From the NCBI GenBank assembly GCA_947489665.1, contig CANLEH010000006.1:186001-250000 (forward strand): a DNA stretch of 64,000 bases. The letters are read 5' to 3'. Made by a program: the position numbers and the translations under genes. Of this stretch, positions 58,353 to 64,000 are shown piece by piece. This stretch comes from an uncultured Roseicyclus sp. GTDB taxonomy: Bacteria > Pseudomonadota > Alphaproteobacteria > Rhodobacterales > Rhodobacteraceae. Position 1 is the stretch's first letter. Each line of letters begins with the position of its first letter. The notes below the pieces were generated by a model that was given only the letters and a program-made list of their open reading frames with translations, did not search any database and was not told the DNA's origin.

Positions 58353-60006
58353 TGGCCTTGGCCTCCTCCGGATAAAGCGCGGCTTTGAAGGGTGCGGCGC
58401 CAAGACGGCGATAGGTGTCGAGGAATGTCTCGGATGCGTCTTGCCGGATGTCGAGATAGGCGCGGACCAGCCGTTCGATCGCGTCCGTGACCTCGTCATA
58501 GGCAAAGCCGGGGCCCGCGCGTTCGCCGATCACGGCGTCCGGGCCGCCGTCGCCACCAAGGGTGATCTGGTAGTTTTCGACACCGGCTCGATCGAGGCCC
58601 AGGATACCGATATGACCGACATGGTGATGGCCGCAGGCATTGATGCAGCCGGAGATCTTGATCTTGAGCGGGCCAACCTCGTGCTCCAGCTTAAGCTGTT
58701 CAAACCGCTCGGCAATTTCCTGCGCGACGGGGATGGAGCGGGCCGTGGCCAGCGCGCAATAATCCATGCCGGGGCAGGCGATGATGTCGGAGATCAGTCC
58801 AACGTTTGCGGTGGCGAGACCAGCCTCGGCCAGCGCCGCATGGACCGCCCGCAGGTGGCGTTTGGGCAGGTGGGGCAGGATCACGTTCTGCTCGTGGGAG
58901 ATGCGAAGCTCGTTGTGGGCGTATCGCTCGGCCAGATCCGCCAGCACGCGCATCTGATCGGACGTTGCATCGCCCGGCGTTGCGCCATGGGCTTTGGTGG
59001 AGACAGTCAGGATCGCGTAGTCCGGGTGGCGGTGAGCCACCGTGTTGGTGTCCACGAAGCTGCGGAAGACGGGGTCGTGCTGGTAGTGCGTGGGGAAGGC
59101 GCCTTGGCCGTCCTCGAATTCCGGCGCGGCGAAGTCCGCCTCGATCCGTTTGAGGATTGCCATATCCGCGCCGTTGAAGGCCGCTTTGCGGGCTGGGAAT
59201 TCGGCGTCGACGCGGCGGCGGATCTCGTCGATGCCGTTCTCGTGCACCGTGATCTTGATGCGGGCCTTGTACTTGTTGTCGCGGCGTCCGAGGAGGTTGT
59301 AGACGGCGACGATGGCCTCCAGATAGGGCAGAAGATCGTCCAAGCCCACGAATTCATTGAGGGTTTTGCCGATCATGGGCGTGCGGCCAAGGCCGCCGCC
59401 AACAAGGACCTTAGCGCCCAACACGCCGTCGCGCGCCACCAACCGCAGACCAATATCATGCGCGGCGGTCACGGCGCGGTCCTGATCCGATCCGGTCACC
59501 GCAATCTTGAACTTGCGGCCCAGGAACTGGAATTCCGGGTGGTCGGTGGACCATTGGCGGATCAATTCGGCGATGGGGCGGGGGTCGGTGACCTCTTCTT
59601 TCGCGGCGCCTGCGAAATGGTCGGCAGTCACGTTGCGGATCGTGTTGCCGGAGGTCTGGATGGCGTGCATCCCGACCTCACCCAGTGCGTCGAGCATATC
59701 GGGCACGTCACGCAACTCGGGCCAGTTGTACTGGATGTTCTGGCGCGTCGTGAAGTGGCCATAGCCCTTGTCCCAACGATCCGCGATCATCGCCAGTTGC
59801 CGCATTTGTGCAGCGTTCAGCGTGCCATAGGGGATCGCCACGCGCAGCATGTAAGCGTGCAGTTGCAGGTAGAGGCCGTTCATCAGGCGCAGGGGCTTGA
59901 ACTCATCCTCGGTGAGCGAGCCGTCGATGCGGCGCTCGACCTGGGCGCGGAACTGGGCGTTGCGCTCGGCGAGGAAATCACGGTCGAAATCGGTGTAGGC
60001 GTACAT
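58342..60006 (-). CDS. cysI: Sulfite reductase hemoprotein (NirA/CysI family)
   Basis: 554 residues with two sulfite/nitrite reductase half-repeats. The [4Fe-4S]-siroheme cysteines are CPGMDYC and KISGCINACGHHH. FTTRQNIQYNWPEL and ELRISHEQNVILPHL are the siroheme phosphate-binding regions. It reduces sulfite to sulfide with six electrons. The ATG at 60006 has AAGGAGG. Between DUF2849 and cysH in the operon; no flavoprotein CysJ is seen, so ferredoxin plus Fpr probably donate electrons. Confidence 0.93.
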   Translation of the reverse strand: MYAYTDFDRDFLAERNAQFRAQVERRIDGSLTEDEFKPLRLMNGLYLQLHAYMLRVAIPYGTLNAAQMRQLAMIADRWDKGYGHFTTRQNIQYNWPELRDVPDMLDALGEVGMHAIQTSGNTIRNVTADHFAGAAKEEVTDPRPIAELIRQWSTDHPEFQFLGRKFKIAVTGSDQDRAVTAAHDIGLRLVARDGVLGAKVLVGGGLGRTPMIGKTLNEFVGLDDLLPYLEAIVAVYNLLGRRDNKYKARIKITVHENGIDEIRRRVDAEFPARKAAFNGADMAILKRIEADFAAPEFEDGQGAFPTHYQHDPVFRSFVDTNTVAHRHPDYAILTVSTKAHGATPGDATSDQMRVLADLAERYAHNELRISHEQNVILPHLPKRHLRAVHAALAEAGLATANVGLISDIIACPGMDYCALATARSIPVAQEIAERFEQLKLEHEVGPLKIKISGCINACGHHHVGHIGILGLDRAGVENYQITLGGDGGPDAVIGERAGPGFAYDEVTDAIERLVRAYLDIRQDASETFLDTYRRLGAAPFKAALYPEEAKANAA

Positions 60007-60074
60007 GGCTCGGGCCTCCTTGGGGCGCGAAATCGGGTGCAAGACCCTGTAGTTTTTCCGTAATTATTCTGTAG

Positions 60075-60395
60075 TTACGATTGTAGTGCATCGTCGGGCG
60101 CCGGGGCTTGTTTGCCGTGGGCGTAATTGGACGGGCCGCGGGTGCGGAAGGCTTCGCGGAAGTGGATGGGTTCTGGACCGTTGGGGCCAGCCTTGGCATC
60201 GGCGAGGTAGGCACCGACGATCTCATGGGCCTGCGCTTGCGCTTCCAGCAGGCGGATATCGGCGGTGGCTTGATCCTCGATCAGGTCAGCCTTGGAATGA
60301 TCGCGGGTCCAGTGACCCTGTGCGTCGAGATAGACGACATCGCCCTCAAGCAGGGCATTGGCGGTGACGACTTTGGGCGTGAAGGCGCGGGGCAT
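60075..60395 (-). CDS. DUF2849 protein (sulfate-assimilation linked)
   Basis: 106 residues: PKVVTANALLEGDVVYLDAQGHWTRDHSKADLIEDQATADIRLLEAQ, the DUF2849 signature, with a Pro/Gln-rich tail (KQAPAPDDALQS). It sits in the same place (between cysG and cysI) in most Rhodobacterales and Rhizobiales. Function unknown. Its start overlaps the cysG stop (TGATG). Confidence 0.88.
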   Translation of the reverse strand: MPRAFTPKVVTANALLEGDVVYLDAQGHWTRDHSKADLIEDQATADIRLLEAQAQAHEIVGAYLADAKAGPNGPEPIHFREAFRTRGPSNYAHGKQAPAPDDALQS

Positions 60396-61789
60396 CAGGC
60401 GAATTCCTCTTGCAGGGTGGGGAGTTGGGCGGCGGCTGCCCGGGGGGACAGGCCAAGCATCAGGATGACGGGGCCGGTGGTTTCAGCCGCCTCGATGTCT
60501 GCGGGCAGGGTCGCAAGTGTGCTGTTGATGATGAGCGTGTCGGAGCGGGAGGCATTCTCCACGGCCGTCACGGGCGTGTCGGGAGAGGCGCCGTGCATCA
60601 TCAGGCGGCCTTGCAGGAACCGCGCGCCTTTCGCGCCCATGTAGATGGCCGCGACCTGGCCGGGCTTAGTCAGGTTGCGCCAATCGTGTTCGGCGAAGCC
60701 TTTCACGTCATGGCCCGTCAGGAACCGCATCGCGGAATTGCGGCCACGCTTCGTCAAGCTCTGGCCAAGCTGCGCGGCGGCGGCATTGGCGGCGGTGATG
60801 CCGGGGACGATGGACCATTCGATGCCGTGTTCGTCGAGCACGTCGAGTTCTTCATCGAGCCGTCCGTAGACACCCGGGTCACCGGATTTCAGGCGCACGA
60901 CCTGCGCGCCGGTTTGGGCGTGTTCCACCATCAGCGCGCCGATATCCTCTTGCCGGGTGGAGGGGCCGAAGCCTTGCTTGCCGACATTCAGAAGCGTCGC
61001 CTCGCGCCGGGCAAGTTCGAGGATTTCGGGGGCGGCGAGGCGGTCGTGGATGACGACATCAGCCTCATCCAGCAGCTTACGGGCTTTCAGGGTCAAAAGC
61101 TCAGGGTCGCCGGGACCCGCACCAACGAGAGCGACGTGACCTTGGCGGTCATCTGCGGTGATGTGGTCGACCAGCAAGTCGCCAAGGGCGGTCTCCACGC
61201 CAGATTTTCCTTCTTTTGCAAGGGCTTCAGGACCGGTCTTGAAGTAGTATGCCTGCCAGAAATCGCGGCGCTTGCGGCCCATGGGCAGAACGTTGACGGC
61301 TGCGCGGAAGCCTTGGCCGATGCGGGCGAGTATGCCGAGGGACGGCGGCAGCGACGCTTCGAGGTCGGCTTTGATCTTGCGGGCAAGGACGGGGGCCGCC
61401 CCTTCGGTGCCGATAGCCACTGTCACCGGGTCGCGATCCACGATGGCGGGGGTGATGAATTGGGAGCCGTCGAGGTTGTCGACGATGTTGACGAGCGCGC
61501 CGTCCGCGCGGGCGAGGTTGGCAATGCGAGCATCCTCGGCGTCATCTTCGGTTGCGGCATAGGCGAGGGAGGCGCAAAGGGCATCACCCGGCGCGAAGGC
61601 GCGCTTCACGAGGCGCAGCTTGCGCTCGGCGTCCCACGCGATGATCTCGGGGGCAGCTTCTTCCGCGAAGACCGTGACTTTAGCCTCGGTCTTCAGGATT
61701 AGGCGCAATTTGGCCAGCGCCGCATCACCACCACCAGCCAGTACAACCCGGCGGCCGCGGAGGTCGAGAAAGATCGGAAAGTGACGCAT
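60395..61789 (-). CDS. cysG: Siroheme synthase CysG (uroporphyrinogen methyltransferase / precorrin-2 oxidase and ferrochelatase)
   Basis: 464 residues. N-terminal Met8-like dehydrogenase/chelatase (IFLDLRGRRVVLAGGGDAALAKLRLIL) and C-terminal SAM-dependent methyltransferase (VALVGAGPGDPELLTLKARKLLDEADVVIHDRLA, VRLKSGDPGVYGRLDEEL, PGITAANAAAAQLGQSLT). It makes siroheme for the sulfite reductase encoded downstream. The ATG at 61789 (MRHFPIFLDL) is set by homology. It heads the leftward cys operon; 142 bp separate it from the divergent Lrp gene. Confidence 0.96.
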   Translation of the reverse strand: MRHFPIFLDLRGRRVVLAGGGDAALAKLRLILKTEAKVTVFAEEAAPEIIAWDAERKLRLVKRAFAPGDALCASLAYAATEDDAEDARIANLARADGALVNIVDNLDGSQFITPAIVDRDPVTVAIGTEGAAPVLARKIKADLEASLPPSLGILARIGQGFRAAVNVLPMGRKRRDFWQAYYFKTGPEALAKEGKSGVETALGDLLVDHITADDRQGHVALVGAGPGDPELLTLKARKLLDEADVVIHDRLAAPEILELARREATLLNVGKQGFGPSTRQEDIGALMVEHAQTGAQVVRLKSGDPGVYGRLDEELDVLDEHGIEWSIVPGITAANAAAAQLGQSLTKRGRNSAMRFLTGHDVKGFAEHDWRNLTKPGQVAAIYMGAKGARFLQGRLMMHGASPDTPVTAVENASRSDTLIINSTLATLPADIEAAETTGPVILMLGLSPRAAAAQLPTLQEEFA

Positions 61790-61931
61790 GATGCGGAACC
61801 TTTGAAGCGTTGATGTCCACCAAGATAGAATTATTTCCCAAGAATTGGCAGATCGAGCTTGCTGAAAGGGACGCCCGTTCTGTATTGCGCTGAGGCAGGA
61901 ACCTACGTTCGCCAAACCAAGGAACACCCGA
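61790..61931. promoter_or_regulatory. Divergent promoter region cysG / Lrp-type regulator
   Basis: 142 bp, AT-richer than its surroundings. An AGAATT direct repeat (around 61827 and 61840) separated by about 13 bp could be part of an Lrp-type binding array, which typically has AT-rich half-sites. No stronger motif seen. Confidence 0.4.
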
Positions 61932-62408
61932 ATGACCGTCCAGATCGATGCCCTCGACCGGAAAATCCTTCACGCCTTGCAGGAGGATGCGAGCCGATCC
62001 CTGGATGAAATTGCCAAGATCGTTGGCTCGTCCAAGACGCCCGTCTGGACGCGGATTCGCAAGATGCGGGACGGGGGGATCATCGGGCAGCACACGGTGC
62101 TGTTGGATGCCGAGGCTTTGGGGCTAGAGGCTTGTTTTTTCGTGCTAATCCGGACGTCGGAGCATGAAGCGGAGTGGCAGAACAAGTTCCTCCGCACGCT
62201 CAGGGAACGTGCGGAGGTGATGGAGGCGCACCGGCTGGCGGGCGATATCGACTACATCCTGAAAGTGCGCGTGGCGAACGCGCGGGCTTATGACGAATTC
62301 TACCAGGCCCTGATCTCGGAAGTGCGGATCTACAACGTCACCGCCCTTCTGAGCATGGAAGAGATCAAATCAACGCCGCTTCTGCCACTGGCTTCAGTTC
62401 CGTCGTGA
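61932..62408 (+). CDS. Lrp/AsnC-family transcriptional regulator
   Basis: 158 residues. N-terminal HTH (LDRKILHALQEDASRSLDEIAKIVGSSKTPVWTRIRKMRDGGII) and a C-terminal RAM ligand domain (VMEAHRLAGDIDYILKVRVANARAYDEFY). Placed divergently to cysG, it is a natural candidate regulator of the cys operon. The 3' end overlaps the convergent hydrolase-OsmC gene by 44 bp. Confidence 0.93.
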   Translation: MTVQIDALDRKILHALQEDASRSLDEIAKIVGSSKTPVWTRIRKMRDGGIIGQHTVLLDAEALGLEACFFVLIRTSEHEAEWQNKFLRTLRERAEVMEAHRLAGDIDYILKVRVANARAYDEFYQALISEVRIYNVTALLSMEEIKSTPLLPLASVPS

Positions 62409-63597
62409 TATGCGCCCCCGCCTCGAGCGAGCGGTGCACTGGGCATTTATCGGCAATCTCCAACAGGCGTTGGCGTTGGCTGTCGTCCAACTTGCCTTTC
62501 AGAGTGATCTTCCGCGTGAACTGATCCAGTGGCCCGACCTCGACCCCCGCATCCTGCGCATGAACGCGGTTGTGTGTGACGTCGACCGACACATGGTCGA
62601 GCGGCCATTTCTTGCGGCGCGCATACATGCGGATGGTCATCGAGGTGCAGGCGCCGAGGCCAGCGGCAAGGAATTGGTAGGGCGTCAGGCCCTGATCAGT
62701 GCCGCCATAGCTTTCGGGCTCATCCGCGACGACATGGTGCTTGGGCCCCGCGAACACGTCCTGCCGAAAGCCGTTCGGGTCAACCTCGTCGGTGCGGGTC
62801 ACACCTTCGGGCGCGCCGATGGGCGGGGCAGGGTGCTTGAGGTCCAGGTACTTTCCGGCCCAGGACGCGATCACGTCGGCGGCGTAATCGGCATCTTTCT
62901 GGCGGGTCACGAGGTGGTCGGCATCATCCAAAGTTACGAATGATTTCGGGTGCTTGGCGGCGAGGAAGATGCGGGTGGCGTTCTCGACCCCGACCACATC
63001 ATCCAATGGCGCGTGCATGACGAGCAGGGCCTTGTTCAGGTTGGCGATGTCGGGTGCAAGCTCGGACGCTTTCACATCCTCGATGAACTCGGCCCCGATG
63101 CGAATGGGGCGACCGCCAAGGATGACCTCGCCCGCGCCTTTGGTGACGATATCGTCGAGCGCGTCGTTGAAATTGTGTGTGACATGTTCGGGGTCGAACG
63201 GGGCGCCGATGGTGGCCACGGCCTTGATCGACGGGATCTGACCGGACGCGCGCAGCACGGCGGCCCCGCCGAGGGAATGGCCGATGATGAGCGAGGGCGC
63301 CATGCCGCGTTCATCCAGCGTGTCGGCGGCGGCGACAAGGTCGGCCACGTTGGAGGTGAAGGAGGTATTCTCGAATTCACCCCCGGAATGGCCGAGCCCC
63401 GTGAAGTCGAAGCGCAGCACGGCGATGCCTTGGGCCGCCAGGCGGGCCGCGATGCGGCGGGCGGCCATGATATCCTTGCCGCAGGTGAAGCAATGAGCCA
63501 GCAGGGCCGTGGCGATATGGGCGCCATCAGGCAGATCCAGACGGGCGGCAAGCAGGTCCCCGGAATGGCCGGGGAAAGTGAAACGTTCGGTGTGCAT
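62365..63597 (-). CDS. Alpha/beta hydrolase fused to an OsmC-like domain
   Basis: 410 residues. Residues 1-255 are an alpha/beta hydrolase (LLAHCFTCGKDIMAARRIA, nucleophile Ser108 in IIGHSLGGAAVL, HAPLDDVVGVENA, and His in DDADHL). Residues about 270-405 are OsmC/Ohr-like, with the two redox Cys in GLGACTSMTIRMYARRK and ADKCPVHRSLE. The fusion is known in proteobacteria; OsmC domains reduce organic hydroperoxides, so it could deal with lipid peroxides or their esters. The ATG at 63597 is chosen on homology. Confidence 0.92.
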   Translation of the reverse strand: MHTERFTFPGHSGDLLAARLDLPDGAHIATALLAHCFTCGKDIMAARRIAARLAAQGIAVLRFDFTGLGHSGGEFENTSFTSNVADLVAAADTLDERGMAPSLIIGHSLGGAAVLRASGQIPSIKAVATIGAPFDPEHVTHNFNDALDDIVTKGAGEVILGGRPIRIGAEFIEDVKASELAPDIANLNKALLVMHAPLDDVVGVENATRIFLAAKHPKSFVTLDDADHLVTRQKDADYAADVIASWAGKYLDLKHPAPPIGAPEGVTRTDEVDPNGFRQDVFAGPKHHVVADEPESYGGTDQGLTPYQFLAAGLGACTSMTIRMYARRKKWPLDHVSVDVTHNRVHAQDAGVEVGPLDQFTRKITLKGKLDDSQRQRLLEIADKCPVHRSLEAGAHITTELKPVAEAALI

Positions 63598-63722
63598 GGT
63601 CTTTGTCCCTTGTCCTGGGCTGACCATGTGGGCGGAGGCCCGCCTGCCGCAACATGTGTGACATTGTTCTCACGGCTCCGTGCACCTACGTGGCTAAGAC
63701 GTGATGAATTGAGGTGGTATTA

Positions 63723-64000
63723 GTGCGTCTATTGAGAGGGCTCGTGCGCCTGTGCGCGGTGTTGGGCGGTTTGACCTTATTGGCGAGCTATCTGGGCGCT
63801 GTTCACCCTGTGGGCGATTCGCTAGCGGTGTTTCGCGCGTGGATTGCAGCGGGCGTGGCTCTGGCGGGACTGCTAGCGCTGATGCTCTCCGTGAAACGCG
63901 CGGGGTGGGCGGCGATCCTTTTTGCATTGGTTGCAGGGGGGCCGATTGCCGCGATGGTTTATGGGCCCAATGCCGAGACACCGAGCGGGGCTGTGACGGT
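63723..64000 (+). CDS. Membrane protein, 3'-truncated by window edge (possible endonuclease/exonuclease/phosphatase family)
   Basis: The frame opens at GTG 63723 with GAGGTGG 8 nt upstream and stays open to the window end (92 codons). Three hydrophobic helices (about 10-27, 40-57, 62-82) precede PNAETPSGAVT. This three-helix leader is typical of Rhodobacterales endonuclease/exonuclease/phosphatase-family proteins, whose catalytic domain would begin right after, but that domain is outside the window, so the identity is an inference. Confidence 0.6.
   Translation, partial: MRLLRGLVRLCAVLGGLTLLASYLGAVHPVGDSLAVFRAWIAAGVALAGLLALMLSVKRAGWAAILFALVAGGPIAAMVYGPNAETPSGAVT

Noticed and set aside
58135-60063. 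642-aa open frame on the plus strand
   Set aside because: Antisense shadow of cysI and the start of cysH.
1-64000. Genomic island or prophage
   Set aside because: No integrase, transposase, phage gene, tRNA or att-like repeat seen; genes are mostly core metabolism.
1-64000. tRNA, rRNA or riboswitch genes
   Set aside because: No tRNA cloverleaf or T-loop signature, rRNA stretch, or recognisable TPP/SAM/cobalamin element was seen by eye; a covariance-model search would be decisive.

Overview
The window is typical of a marine alphaproteobacterium of the order Rhodobacterales (Roseobacter group). The evidence is the gene families (PdhB with its own lipoyl domain, form II coxSLM, BioY without BioMN, DUF2849/DUF934-linked cys genes, GTG/TTG/ATA starts), high GC, and intergenic elements of a kind I associate with that group. 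I see no rRNA, tRNA, CRISPR array, phage module or transposase gene. It reads as a chromosomal housekeeping region with accessory pockets.

Layout: 1-3.9 kb, pyruvate dehydrogenase E1a-E1b-(82 aa protein)-E2, reading leftwards and cut by the window edge. 4-6.2 kb, an FtsB-like protein, a MITE-like element and an AidB-like acyl-CoA dehydrogenase. 6.4-17.2 kb, central carbon genes (class I aldolase, pgk, two GAPDHs, transketolase) with small membrane proteins, a cupin, a 2OG-Fe(II) oxygenase and a DUF808 protein between them. 17.5-25.6 kb, a coiled-coil protein plus ZapA, a YciK-like SDR, bioY, purF, cvpA and radA. 25.8-28.4 kb, two tandem autotransporter-barrel-like outer membrane proteins. 28.5-33.1 kb, small membrane proteins, MlaF/MlaE-like ABC subunits and alr. 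33.2-35.4 kb, a FosA-like enzyme and a LuxR-alpha/beta-hydrolase fusion. 35.7-39.3 kb, dnaB, pyrE and pyrC. 39.4-42.3 kb, exported proteins. 42.5-53.4 kb, a form II (BMS-type) carbon monoxide dehydrogenase-like locus: accessory genes (MoxR/CoxD, CoxE, XdhC, MoeA-like) separated from coxSLM by a divergent ArsR-SRPBCC-DUF899 operon. 53.4-56.2 kb, an acetyltransferase, the second MITE copy, a porin-like stub, infC with an ATA start, and an Ala/Glu-rich membrane-anchored protein. 56.3-61.8 kb, sulfate assimilation and siroheme (fpr, DUF934, cysH, cysI, DUF2849, cysG) with a divergent Lrp-type regulator, then a hydrolase-OsmC fusion.

How parts work together: glycolytic and pyruvate-oxidation genes carry related CG-centred operator-like palindromes (pdhA, gap1, and a degenerate one at gap2), which suggests a shared LacI-type regulator. 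The two GAPDHs differ at the cofactor-specificity position (Asp36 versus Ala36), suggesting a catabolic NAD enzyme and an anabolic NADP enzyme. The cys cluster supplies APS reductase, sulfite reductase, its siroheme, and a ferredoxin-NADP reductase as electron source.

The least explained structures are a pair of about 95-bp elements with 14-bp terminal inverted repeats and TTAG/CTAA flanks (4494-4591 and 53980-54070), a family of modular intergenic repeats (six copies), a CtrA-type box in front of the outer membrane proteins, a LuxR-hydrolase fusion whose nucleophile serine is alanine, and a secreted protein with two LNR-like cysteine repeats inside the cox accessory genes.
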